Assembly (NCBI RefSeq): GCF_025905425.1
Contig: NZ_CP109603.1
Span: 2,578,001 to 2,642,000, forward strand
DNA length: 64,000 bases
Direction: 5' to 3'
Source of the DNA: Pseudomonas putida
GTDB taxonomy: Bacteria > Pseudomonadota > Gammaproteobacteria > Pseudomonadales > Pseudomonadaceae
In this document: one piece after another, positions 8,447-17,180 of the stretch
Layout of the letters: every line of letters begins with the position of its first letter
Numbering within the stretch: the stretch's first letter is position 1
Translations under genes and position numbers: made by a program
The notes under the pieces: model-generated
Database searches by the model: none
What the model was told of the DNA's origin: nothing
What the model saw: the letters and a program-made list of their open reading frames with translations, nothing else

Positions 8447-9135
8447 GGTTGCACCTCGCTGTCGTCGGCAATGTGTTCGGCGCTATGCTCGGCAATGGCC
8501 GTGCTCTTGGCATGTACCCGGCGGGCGCTGAGGCGGTTGATTTCCTCGACCAGTACCGCCGGGTCGGTGAAGCCGTAGTAGCGGGTCCAGTGCCCGCTGC
8601 GGCCGTCACCGACCAGGATCAGCGGCGGGTGCTGGCTCAGGTCGGCACTGAAGCTGCCCAGGCCTTTGAGGGTTTCGGTGATGGCGTACGGCGTACCGGT
8701 TAGCCAGCTCCAGCCCGGCCCTTTCTGGAAGGACTTGGCGTAGTTCTGCAGGCGCTTGGCGTCATCGCGCTGGGGGTCGACGCTGATCGATACCAGGTGG
8801 ATTTCCTCGCCCACACGGCCGCCCAACTGTTGCTGGACCTTGCCCATGATCGACGACACCACCGGGCACACCGTGGTGCAGCTGGTGTAGATGAAGCCCA
8901 TCACCACCAGGTGATCACCGACCAGATCCCGCTCCAGGCGCACCGGCATGCCGTCCTGGTCCAGCAGCGAGACATCGGCGAAGCGCAGGCTGGCCTTCTC
9001 CTGTCGCGCTGCAGGCGGTTGCTCGGCATGGCCGCTGTGGTCATGCCCGGCGTGGGCCAGGGCCAGGTTGCTGGACAATAACAGGGGCAGCGCCAGGCTC
9101 AGGCCTAGGCGTGTAAAAGCATGCTTGGCGTTCAT
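8443..9135 (-). CDS. SCO1/SenC-family copper chaperone (first copy), His-rich
   Basis: A 230-residue SCO protein: signal peptide ending ALAHA, a His-rich stretch right after it (HAGHDHSGH), the CxxxC copper site in YTSCTTVCP, and the distal His in SQHPPLI. Additional histidines occur in the C-terminal tail (HAKSTAIAEHSAEH). The His-rich segments suggest copper buffering beyond the usual SCO site. ATG overlaps the stop of the YVTN gene and its own stop overlaps the next SCO start, so the three are translationally coupled. It probably loads copper into MnxG during or after export (inference). Confidence 0.9.
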   Translation of the reverse strand: MNAKHAFTRLGLSLALPLLLSSNLALAHAGHDHSGHAEQPPAARQEKASLRFADVSLLDQDGMPVRLERDLVGDHLVVMGFIYTSCTTVCPVVSSIMGKVQQQLGGRVGEEIHLVSISVDPQRDDAKRLQNYAKSFQKGPGWSWLTGTPYAITETLKGLGSFSADLSQHPPLILVGDGRSGHWTRYYGFTDPAVLVEEINRLSARRVHAKSTAIAEHSAEHIADDSEVQP

Positions 9136-11123
9136 CGCACACTCCTGATTTGCAGCTGGGAAGCGTCCCCTTGCGCGGCCGTGGAGACCGCAGCCGGCAG
9201 GACGCGCAGGCTGGTGTAGTTTTCTTCGGCAAACTTGCGCCCTAGCGACGGCGACTGCACATGCAGGTACCAGGCGCCGGCTTCTGGCAGGGTCAAGGCC
9301 GCCTGATAGACGCCCTCGCCCACCTCTTCCAGGCGCAGGTTGCGCGGCATCGACGACGGCGCCAGGAAATAGCGCAGGCTCAGGTCGTTCAGGCCCAGGC
9401 GCGGCTCACCGTCGTCGCCGACGATGCGCACCCGTGCGGTGAAGGCGCTGTGCTGCGGCATCGGCTGCTCAAGGCCGAGGAACTCGGCATGCGCGCCCTT
9501 GTGCTTGCGGGCATTCGGCGCCTCGGCCACATCGGTGCTGAAGCAGTGAATGATCTGCGGCTGGTTGAGCAGGAAGGCCACGTCGAATTTGCCGGCCGCC
9601 GGCATTTTCACCGTCGAGCCGTACACCCCTGGGGCCACCTCGCGCAGGCTGCGGTCGACGACGATGGCGGCCCGGGCCTGATGGCCTCGGTTGTTGTAGC
9701 CAGACATCGGCGCGTTCATGCCCTCGGCATAGAAGTAGGTGGTGTTGTCCACCGGGTTGACCACGAACACCGAGTTGTCGTCACGCGACACCGACAACCC
9801 CTGGGCCAGTGGCAGGTCGCCGGCCTGGCGTGGCGCGGCGGGGCCTGCATCAAAGCCCTGGACGATCGGCGCGCGCCCTTCGCCAAGGCTGCCCAGGTTG
9901 ATCATGCTGACCTTGGGCGATGCCAGCCCACGAACGTAGGCATAGCCCTTGGTGAAGGTCAGCTGATACGGTTCGGCCGCCACCGGGATGCGGTGGATGA
10001 GCTTGTCGGTACTGGCGTCAATCACCAGGGCCTGGTTCTCCAGGGTGTTGAGCACAATGCCGTAGCGGCCATCACTGCTGAAGCGCATCGGGCCCAGGCC
10101 CTGCTCGGCCGTGACGGTGTGGCGCAGTTGATGGCTGCGGGCATCGAACACCCGCACCGTGCCCTCTTCGCCATCAACCACGTAAACCGCCTGGGACAGC
10201 GCCGAGTAGCTCACCGACAGCGGGTGCGGGCCCACCTTCAGGGTCTTGGCCAGGCGCATTTCGGGGATGTCGATGACGCTCAAGGTGCCGCTGTCGCGGT
10301 TGCTGACGTAGGCATAATGCGAGTCACTGCTGAAGGCGATCTCGTGGTGCCCGGAGCCTGTGGCGAAGGACTTGAGCGTAGTGCGCCCGGGCACGTCGAT
10401 CACTGTGACCCCACCCTTGGCCGGGTCGCTGCTGTTGTTACCGACCCAAAGCCGATGCTGGTCCGGTTGCAGCGCCACCCGTGTCGGTTGCTCGCCAGCC
10501 TCCAGGTCCGCCACGCGGGTGAAGGTTTCGGTATCGATCACCGCCACCTTGCCGCGCTCGGGGATCGACACGAACACCTGTTTGTCGTCACCGGTGGCCG
10601 CCCAATCCATGGGCCGACCCGGCAATTCGATACGGGCCATGGTGCTGGTGACGCCACCCACCGACACCGTCGGGTCGATGACCGTCAGGCTGGCATCCTT
10701 GTTCAGCATCAACAGGAAGTAGCTGTTGAGGTCGAGCAACGGCCGGGCGCCAATACTGCTTTTGAGAAACAGCGCGACACGGGCCTTGCAGCTTTGGTCG
10801 CGGTCGCCGACCGGCGCTGACTGCGCCGGGTCGATCCAGGCGCCCGGCGCCATGCCCGACAGCGGCTGGCCGCTGGTCTGGTCGCTGACCTTGAAGCGGA
10901 TGCTGGCGAAGGCGCCTTCACGCAGCTCGCCCCCGGCCAGCGGCCGGGCCTCGAACTCCACGGTCACGCCGTCCCGGCTCAGCCGATGCAGGGCCTGCGG
11001 GTCGGCAGACTCCTGCAACAGCTCGCGGGGATCGCACCAGAGCTTTTCGTACGCCACGCCCAGGCCGATCAGCGCTACCCCCAGCATTACCCCCATGTAA
11101 GCAGGGCGAGTCTTCTTGTTCAT
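9132..11123 (-). CDS. YVTN-type beta-propeller protein of the mnxG operon
   Basis: A 663-residue protein anchored or exported by an N-terminal hydrophobic segment (about residues 9-25). Residues about 130-440 contain repeated YVTN-like blades (YAYVSNRDSGTLSVIDIP, QAVYVVDGEEGTVRVFD), expected to form a seven-bladed propeller. Flanking parts look like beta-sandwich domains (about 50-110 and 510-640). It begins 18 nt after mnxG, so it is almost certainly cotranscribed. Propellers of this kind act as scaffolds or bind metals and redox cofactors; here a scaffold or electron-transfer partner for the oxidase is a reasonable but unproven role. Confidence 0.85.
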   Translation of the reverse strand: MNKKTRPAYMGVMLGVALIGLGVAYEKLWCDPRELLQESADPQALHRLSRDGVTVEFEARPLAGGELREGAFASIRFKVSDQTSGQPLSGMAPGAWIDPAQSAPVGDRDQSCKARVALFLKSSIGARPLLDLNSYFLLMLNKDASLTVIDPTVSVGGVTSTMARIELPGRPMDWAATGDDKQVFVSIPERGKVAVIDTETFTRVADLEAGEQPTRVALQPDQHRLWVGNNSSDPAKGGVTVIDVPGRTTLKSFATGSGHHEIAFSSDSHYAYVSNRDSGTLSVIDIPEMRLAKTLKVGPHPLSVSYSALSQAVYVVDGEEGTVRVFDARSHQLRHTVTAEQGLGPMRFSSDGRYGIVLNTLENQALVIDASTDKLIHRIPVAAEPYQLTFTKGYAYVRGLASPKVSMINLGSLGEGRAPIVQGFDAGPAAPRQAGDLPLAQGLSVSRDDNSVFVVNPVDNTTYFYAEGMNAPMSGYNNRGHQARAAIVVDRSLREVAPGVYGSTVKMPAAGKFDVAFLLNQPQIIHCFSTDVAEAPNARKHKGAHAEFLGLEQPMPQHSAFTARVRIVGDDGEPRLGLNDLSLRYFLAPSSMPRNLRLEEVGEGVYQAALTLPEAGAWYLHVQSPSLGRKFAEENYTSLRVLPAAVSTAAQGDASQLQIRSVR

Positions 11124-11141
11124 GCTCGCGCTCCTTTATCG

Positions 11142-14100
11142 TTATTGTTCGGCAGCCGTTGCTGGCGGCGCTTCGTTGGTCACCCGCAAGATCCCCCACA
11201 GCCCCGAGAGGTTGCCGTAGGCGGCATAGTCGCGGAACAGGTAGTCCCCAGGCACCGCGTTGGCTCCCCCTGCGCTGGGCAGCATGAAGCTGAAGTGCGC
11301 CGCCGGCAGTACGCTTTCCTGGGCACCGATGTAGATCGACATCGGGTTGTAGCCGAAGCGCACCGAGCCGATGCCAGGCAGGTTCATCGGGTAGCCATTG
11401 GCGTCGTTCTTCTCCGCCTGGTAGGCATGCAGCGGCCACAGGTGCCCGTCCAGCTGGTAGGTGATACCGCGGCTGCCACCGCTTGGCATCAGCACATGGC
11501 TGCGTGCTGGCTGGCCAGGCTTGGCCCAGAGCACGGGCGTTTGTGGATCGCCACCGACCAGGGCGTTGCTGTAGGCCATGTGGGCGTTTGGCACATCGGC
11601 GAAGCCATTGCCGTCGGCATGGCCGAAGGGTGCGTCCGGCGCCATGCCAAAGCGCAGCCACAACGGTTCGGTCTTGTAGTTCATGGCCATGTTGCCGTTG
11701 TCTTTAGGGTCGCCCGGCACGCCGTTGCCTTCCGTGGCGATACCTTCCACAGGGCGACCATCAGCCCAGCGCATGTTCATCGAGCGCTGCCACACCGTGA
11801 CGAAGTCGCGGTAGTCCGGTTGGCCGGTGACTTTCACCGTGGCCTGGGCACGACTGGCGGTGTCTTCGGTGAAGGTGGCGGTCTGCGGCAGGATGCTCAT
11901 GGCACCCACCAGGCCTTTTTGCGGTTGTTTGATGAAGTCCGACGGGGTCAGGTTCAGGCCGCCGAACTCGATCGCCGTGGTGTTGATGTTGTCCACCGTG
12001 CGGCCCAGTTGCAGCACCGGCTTGCCTTCACGCTCCAGGTGGCCGGCGTAGTACTGGTACACCTTGGACGGGTAGGCGCCGCTGGTGCCGGCACGCGGTG
12101 GCACGGTTTGCACCGGGTTGAGGCCGACGTTGGCACCATCGGACTTGGTGATGTCGTAGGCCAGCAACTGGGCATGCAGGCCGACATGGCTGGAAGGCCG
12201 CATCAGGTTGTTGTTGAAGGCCGTGGAGCCTTCACTGCCGTTGCGGTCACGCTTGACCACGTTCTGCATTACTGCGGTGCTCGGCAGGTCAGGCATCACC
12301 AACGGCAAGCGGTTTTCCAGGGTGATGCTGATGCAGTCGCCGGCATTGGCGCGCAGCACCAGGGGCTCTACCGGTACGCCGGGTTTGAGCTTGCCGGTGG
12401 TTGCATCCAGATCGGCCTTGCGCACATACAGCACGGCAGTCGGGTCATGCAGCGGCGCGCTGTGGCCACCGACGGTGAAGGTGGTGCCGTCCTCCTCATC
12501 AATCACCGTGATCTGCGGGATGCTGGTCTTGCGGCTGTTGAACACCAGCGTGCCGCCAGCGGCCTTGAGCGGGCCACCGACATGCTGGCCGGCACCCGCC
12601 GGGTCGGCGATGCTGACCCCGTGGCGGTTCTCGAGGATATCGTTGGCCAATGCGGCGACGACTTCGTAGCTGCGTTTGACCGTCGCCCGGGTGCCAATGC
12701 CATTGGCGTTGGCGGTGGTTTTCGGGCAGATACCGTCGAAGTTCACGGTATTGCGCATGGCCACCGGCTGCGGGTTGTTCGACAGCGGGAACAGGTCAGG
12801 GCGCAAGGTGGTGTAGTTACGCATGATGCCCCAGATACCATTCCAGTAGCCTTCCAGTGCCGCGTCCAGCGAGTACAGGTAGTCGCCGTTGGTGGCGGCG
12901 GAGCTGGAGATCATCGACACCGGCGCCATGAAGCCCAGTTGCTCGGAGATACCGATCATCTGCGAGGCTTTCCACCCCGAGTTGGAGCTGCTGCCGAAGC
13001 CCGAGCCATTCTGCAGCCACTTGACCCCGTGCAAGGTGACGTTGTGCTCCTCTTCATGGCCACCGGCGTGCATGCGCAGCCGCACGTTGTCGCCCGAGTA
13101 GGTGCGCAGCATCGGTGTGAACGGGTCACCGGGCTCACTGCCAGCAGTGTTGATGTGCGGTGGGAATACCGTGGTGCCACCGGTCGGGCCTACCGCCGAG
13201 GTGATCGCCGAAGGCGCCATGTTCATCGCCGGGATGGCGCGGTCGGTGCGGCTCTGCAAGGCATAGCTCAGGTCGCCGCCAAGGCCGTCGGCCTGCATGC
13301 CACGCTTGCCGTCCGGGGCCACCTTGTTGGGGTCGAACACCCGCAGGGCCAGCGGTTCGTTGCGGTAGTTGACGACGAACATGCCAGGGTCATCCACCGA
13401 AATGGCCTGTGGGCACGGCCGGCTCGGGCATCCTGGGCTCAGCCCGCCGCGGGACTCGACCACCGATTCGAGCAGCGACGAGGCTTTCTGCCGTACCGGT
13501 GGGTTGATGGCGTAGCGGAAGCTGTCGGCAGTGGCCGGATACGACTGGCCATTGGGAATACCGTCCGGCCCCGCGCCAACGTACACACCGGCTTCATAGG
13601 CATGCTGGAAGTCGCTGTACTCAAGGAAGAACTCACGATAGCTATCGTTCTTGCCATCGCCATCGTGGTCGCCGGTCTTGATTACCGCCTGCCACGAGGT
13701 CGGCCCGCCGTCCTGGCGGGCAGACGGGTTGTACAGTTGCTCGCCGGTTTCGGCGTGGTACCAGGTGGAGCCGGCAGGCTCGGCCAGCACGGTGGCGTAC
13801 AGGCCCAACTGCTGGTGGGTCGATGGGCCGAGATGGTCGTGGGTAAAGATGGTGCCCAGGCCGCGGTCTACGTTATGCACGTTGACCACCGGGTCGGCAA
13901 ACCAACGCTGCATGGCCGTCCGCGCACCGAGCCAGTCGGCCCGGCCGAAGCGTCCGAAGAAAGGATGCTGCTTGGCTTTCGGGCAGGCGGCGGTACCGTC
14001 GCGGCTATCGCCTTCGGTGCAACCGTTGTAGGCGCGAATGGCATGCACACGTTCGACCACACTGCCGGGCGAGAGAATGCCGTCCTCGTAGTTCCAGCCG

Positions 14101-17003
14101 TTGGCCGAACCGTCGGCTGCGGTGAGGTCCCACTTGGGCAGGTGGATATGCTGGCCGATCACGTCGGTCGGGGTGCGCACCTGGTAGTCGTCCATCTCAT
14201 AAATCGACGGGATCAGGTTGGTGTGCTGGTACATGGTGCAGTCGAAGGTGTTCATGCGCATCACCAGCGGCTCTGGCGGCCGCTGCTTGGTAATTACCGG
14301 CCAGGCGTCTTCCCAGAGGGCGATGATGCGCGCCTGCGGGAAGTGGTAGCCGACCTTGTTGTAGACCGCGTCGAACTGGATATTGGCGCCTTTGTAGATG
14401 CGCGGGCGGTCTGCGGTGAAGGTTGAGGCGCCACGGAAGTTCATGCCCGTCAGGCTCTCGCCGCTGGCGTACTCGCCGACACCCGAGGACTGGGTAAGGC
14501 GCTTGCCACGGTCGTCCATGCACGGTTCGAAGAACGGCGCACCGGCAGTCGGCAGGGCGCCGTTGGTGCGGAAGTTACGCGCCACGGGCTGGCTGCCCGG
14601 CATCAGCGCATAGCTGGGGTGCTCGGCCTTGGCGTGGAATTTCATGGCCGCCTGCTCGACTTCGGTGCCCTCTTCTGGCAGGTAGATCGGCTTGGCCTTA
14701 TGCACCACCTTGGAGAAATCCAGCTTGGTGGTGGTGGTCTGTGCTTCACCACCTGCCGAGACTCCGTCCAGCGCATGCCGGCCGAGGCCGCCATCCCAGC
14801 CATCGACCTGGTTGGGGTCCAGGTTCGCCCACAGGGCATTACCGCTGTTCTTCAGTTGCTGAGCAAGCGCAGGGTCGAGCATGTCCAGCGGCGGGGTCGG
14901 TGGTCGCTGGCCTACGCTGCTTTCCATGCCACCGATCCAGAACGGATAACCCGGGTTTTTCAAGGTGCCGTCGGCGTTACGGTTGGTCTCGCTACGGTCG
15001 ACCAGCGCCAGGGAGCCGACTGCCTTGGGCCCCGCGTTGGCATGGCCATTGTCATCGTCGCCCTCCTCGTCGTCATCGCCCTGATCATTCGCAGCCACCA
15101 ATTGCTCTGCCAGCTTAGGCACCACGACGACCTTGCCCGGCATGGGTGCCATGGCTTTGCCAGGCAGCGGGACGATTGCGGGGATTGGCGTACCGGCAAC
15201 GATTTCACCGTCAGGCAAAGCCCGCGCGCCAATTGCCGGTTTGCCGCTGCGAAGGGCAAACGGCGTGCTGTGGAAGCCGTTTGCGTCCTGGCCACTGACC
15301 TCCAGCCGGGTGCCTTCCTCGAACACATCGTGCACCCGCCACATGGCCCACATGCCTTGGGCGAAGTGTGGGTAGAAGTGGCAGTGGTAGATGGCATCGC
15401 CGGCGACGCGGTTACGGTTGCCGGAGCCGCCGTTGGCGATCTCATAGGTATAACCGATGCCCGGGCCGATGCCCTGGGCGTCCACGTAGTCGGAGTTGTC
15501 GTCGTTGGGGTTGAACAGCCACTGGTGGCCATGCAAGTGGAAGATGTGCTGTTCATGACCGTTGTGGGTGTTGCGGAACTTGGTGAAGTCCCCAATGTAG
15601 CTGTGGTGGACGTTGGCCGGTTCCGACGGGTACAGGGCCATGCTGGCCTTGACGCCCACGGCATTGGCCGGCGGGGTCTCGCCTGGGCGGATGTTCTCCA
15701 GGCCGACGTTGGCCGGCACGTCCACCAGTGTGCCGATATCGCCCACGGTGTGGGCACTGAGGAAGAACTCCTCGTAGGCACACGACAGGCAGTCGTGCAT
15801 CGGGCCCACGCCCAGGCGGTTGGCCACGACTTCCGCGCCCATGCCACCCGAACCGTAGTTGATCATGAACGAGTCGCGGGTCGGCTCCAGCACATGGCCC
15901 ATGATCGGGTCGGCCCAGTAGCCGGGGAAAGCCTGAGTCGCGGCCACTTCGTCGGCGAACTGCGAGGCGAAATCACGGAACGCGTCCAGCCGGTTGGGCA
16001 ACGCCGGGTTGCGTTTGCTGACGCTCTCCAGCGGGTAGGTCGAACGGGGGAAGCTACCGTCCGGGTTGGGGCCCATGACGATGGCATCGGTTTCGCTGTT
16101 GAGGATCTCGTTGCCATCGACCATGGCGATGATCGGTTTACCGGCCTTGCCTTCGGTGATCCACGGCTCGGCCTGCGGATAGCGAGCCTGGTAATCGATT
16201 ACCGGTTGGCCCGTGGCGGTACGACCGGTGGTGGCCAGGCGCATTTCTTCTTCGGTCAGGGTATTGCGGTAGGTACGCCCACCTTTGGGCACCACCACCA
16301 CCTGGCCGAACAAGCCATTGGCAACGTTGCCGGCGCCGCCCTGGCCGCCGAAGGTCGCACCTTGGCTGGTGGCGGCGAACGCCCCTTCGCGTTCGGCATA
16401 CAGGGTGTAGCTGCGGGTGTTGCCCGGTGACACCAGGAAGTTGCCGTTGCGGCCGGTGTTGGCGGCGATATCGCCAATGCTGTTGACCGCTTGCATGCCG
16501 TTGACCTGGAAGCCTACGTGGCGGTCGTTGACTTGCTCATCAGCGACGAAGTGCTCGCCGCCTTGGTTCTCGAACTCGGTTTCCGGCCCTTCCCCCTCCT
16601 CACCTTCGGCCTCGTTCTCTTCGTGGTCGATACCGTGCTTGTTGGGGTTGGCCTGATAGGCCAGCAGGTTGGTCAGGTTGACGGTCAGGCAGTCGCCTGC
16701 GGCCACACGCAACACGATGGGCCGTGGGCGTTTGTCCGGGCGCAGGGTGACTTTGCCTGGCACGGCAGCCCCGCCTTTACCGAGCGGAACCTGGTGCTCG
16801 TCCACCACATCCTCGCGCAGGGCGAACATCATGCCATTGGCGTTTTGCGCGCCGAGGCGGTTGAACATCAGTGGCTGGTCCAGTGCCACCACATTGGCGA
16901 CCAAGGTGCGTTGGCACTGCACAGCTGCCTCGCTGGTCGCTACCCAGCCGAGCAGGGCCAGTACGAGTGATGACAGGACGGGGCCTTTGAGCGGGGTCGA
17001 CAT
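11142..17003 (-). CDS. mnxG: Manganese-oxidising multicopper oxidase MnxG
   Basis: A 1953-residue exported protein, a size I associate with MnxG of P. putida GB-1, which oxidises Mn(II) to Mn oxide. It has a signal peptide (cleavage likely after TSEA) and several cupredoxin-like domains. Copper ligands are visible: HLHGHQW (about 489-495), HCHFYPHFAQGM (540-551, a type 1 site with Cys541, His546, Met551), THDHLGPSTH (about 1053) and EEHNVTLHG (about 1320). Two acidic loops (about 126-150 and 640-655) interrupt the cupredoxin sequence and may collect Mn(II) (inference). Start: ATG 17003 with GGAGG seven bases before; the upstream GTG at 17021 lacks this. It heads the operon and is preceded by a sigma54 promoter. 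Confidence 0.95.
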   Translation of the reverse strand: MSTPLKGPVLSSLVLALLGWVATSEAAVQCQRTLVANVVALDQPLMFNRLGAQNANGMMFALREDVVDEHQVPLGKGGAAVPGKVTLRPDKRPRPIVLRVAAGDCLTVNLTNLLAYQANPNKHGIDHEENEAEGEEGEGPETEFENQGGEHFVADEQVNDRHVGFQVNGMQAVNSIGDIAANTGRNGNFLVSPGNTRSYTLYAEREGAFAATSQGATFGGQGGAGNVANGLFGQVVVVPKGGRTYRNTLTEEEMRLATTGRTATGQPVIDYQARYPQAEPWITEGKAGKPIIAMVDGNEILNSETDAIVMGPNPDGSFPRSTYPLESVSKRNPALPNRLDAFRDFASQFADEVAATQAFPGYWADPIMGHVLEPTRDSFMINYGSGGMGAEVVANRLGVGPMHDCLSCAYEEFFLSAHTVGDIGTLVDVPANVGLENIRPGETPPANAVGVKASMALYPSEPANVHHSYIGDFTKFRNTHNGHEQHIFHLHGHQWLFNPNDDNSDYVDAQGIGPGIGYTYEIANGGSGNRNRVAGDAIYHCHFYPHFAQGMWAMWRVHDVFEEGTRLEVSGQDANGFHSTPFALRSGKPAIGARALPDGEIVAGTPIPAIVPLPGKAMAPMPGKVVVVPKLAEQLVAANDQGDDDEEGDDDNGHANAGPKAVGSLALVDRSETNRNADGTLKNPGYPFWIGGMESSVGQRPPTPPLDMLDPALAQQLKNSGNALWANLDPNQVDGWDGGLGRHALDGVSAGGEAQTTTTKLDFSKVVHKAKPIYLPEEGTEVEQAAMKFHAKAEHPSYALMPGSQPVARNFRTNGALPTAGAPFFEPCMDDRGKRLTQSSGVGEYASGESLTGMNFRGASTFTADRPRIYKGANIQFDAVYNKVGYHFPQARIIALWEDAWPVITKQRPPEPLVMRMNTFDCTMYQHTNLIPSIYEMDDYQVRTPTDVIGQHIHLPKWDLTAADGSANGWNYEDGILSPGSVVERVHAIRAYNGCTEGDSRDGTAACPKAKQHPFFGRFGRADWLGARTAMQRWFADPVVNVHNVDRGLGTIFTHDHLGPSTHQQLGLYATVLAEPAGSTWYHAETGEQLYNPSARQDGGPTSWQAVIKTGDHDGDGKNDSYREFFLEYSDFQHAYEAGVYVGAGPDGIPNGQSYPATADSFRYAINPPVRQKASSLLESVVESRGGLSPGCPSRPCPQAISVDDPGMFVVNYRNEPLALRVFDPNKVAPDGKRGMQADGLGGDLSYALQSRTDRAIPAMNMAPSAITSAVGPTGGTTVFPPHINTAGSEPGDPFTPMLRTYSGDNVRLRMHAGGHEEEHNVTLHGVKWLQNGSGFGSSSNSGWKASQMIGISEQLGFMAPVSMISSSAATNGDYLYSLDAALEGYWNGIWGIMRNYTTLRPDLFPLSNNPQPVAMRNTVNFDGICPKTTANANGIGTRATVKRSYEVVAALANDILENRHGVSIADPAGAGQHVGGPLKAAGGTLVFNSRKTSIPQITVIDEEDGTTFTVGGHSAPLHDPTAVLYVRKADLDATTGKLKPGVPVEPLVLRANAGDCISITLENRLPLVMPDLPSTAVMQNVVKRDRNGSEGSTAFNNNLMRPSSHVGLHAQLLAYDITKSDGANVGLNPVQTVPPRAGTSGAYPSKVYQYYAGHLEREGKPVLQLGRTVDNINTTAIEFGGLNLTPSDFIKQPQKGLVGAMSILPQTATFTEDTASRAQATVKVTGQPDYRDFVTVWQRSMNMRWADGRPVEGIATEGNGVPGDPKDNGNMAMNYKTEPLWLRFGMAPDAPFGHADGNGFADVPNAHMAYSNALVGGDPQTPVLWAKPGQPARSHVLMPSGGSRGITYQLDGHLWPLHAYQAEKNDANGYPMNLPGIGSVRFGYNPMSIYIGAQESVLPAAHFSFMLPSAGGANAVPGDYLFRDYAAYGNLSGLWGILRVTNEAPPATAAEQ

Positions 17004-17043
17004 GCTGCACCTCCGGGACACAAGAACTCTGCGAGGAGGCTGA

Positions 17044-17058
17044 GCAAGGTATATGCCA
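17044..17058 (-). promoter_or_regulatory. Sigma54 (-24/-12) promoter of mnxG
   Basis: Minus-strand reading is TGGCATATACCTTGC: TGGCA and TTGC elements with GG and GC exactly 10 nt apart. The start of transcription would be near 17032, leaving a leader of about 30 nt before the ATG at 17003. Manganese oxidation in GB-1 is known to depend on an MnxS1/MnxS2/MnxR two-component system (knowledge, from memory); a sigma54 promoter fits control by an NtrC-type regulator. Confidence 0.78.
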
Positions 17059-17108
17059 GATGAGAATTGTTATATTTTTCGGTGAGTTACAGGGTCAACC
17101 GAAACAGA

Positions 17109-17149
17109 TTGGGGAGGATTCCCCAACGGCATTCCCCGATTCGGGGGAC
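17109..17149 (-). promoter_or_regulatory. Paired palindromes upstream of mnxG, candidate activator sites
   Basis: One palindrome, TTGGGGA-N4-TCCCCAA, occupies 17109-17126. A second, TTCCCC-N6-GGGGAC, occupies 17132-17149 and matches the motif found twice upstream of the receiver gene. Centres are 23 bp apart (about two turns) and about 66 and 89 bp upstream of the mnxG -24/-12 promoter. They lie in the 177 nt between mnxG and the end of madM, so they may also affect readthrough from the malonate operon. Confidence 0.6.
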
Positions 17150-17150
17150 G

Positions 17151-17167
17151 GGGCTGCCAGGCAGCCC
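17151..17167 (-). repeat. Short perfect hairpin just after madM
   Basis: GGGCTGCC and GGCAGCCC are separated by one base, 13 nt downstream of the madM stop. It could help end the malonate transcript, but there is no T-run on either side. Confidence 0.35.
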
Positions 17168-17180
17168 ATCACCCGGTGGA

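Noticed and set aside
10986..14426. Plus-strand open frame of 1146 codons opposite mnxG
   Set aside because: It is a shadow of the mnxG reading frame in GC-rich DNA. The protein is full of His, Gly, Arg and Val with no recognisable domain, and mnxG on the other strand is unmistakable.
14619..16430. Plus-strand open frame of 603 codons opposite mnxG
   Set aside because: Same reason: a codon-bias shadow without start signals or domains.
17004..17021. Longer MnxG starting at GTG 17021
   Set aside because: The six added residues would include the GGAGG ribosome-binding site that fits the ATG at 17003, and the signal peptide starts at that ATG.
17059..17078. Fur-box-like stretch GATGAGAATTGTTATATTT upstream of mnxG
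   Set aside because: By eye only about 10 of 19 positions match the Fur consensus, and it has poor symmetry. Not enough to claim iron control.
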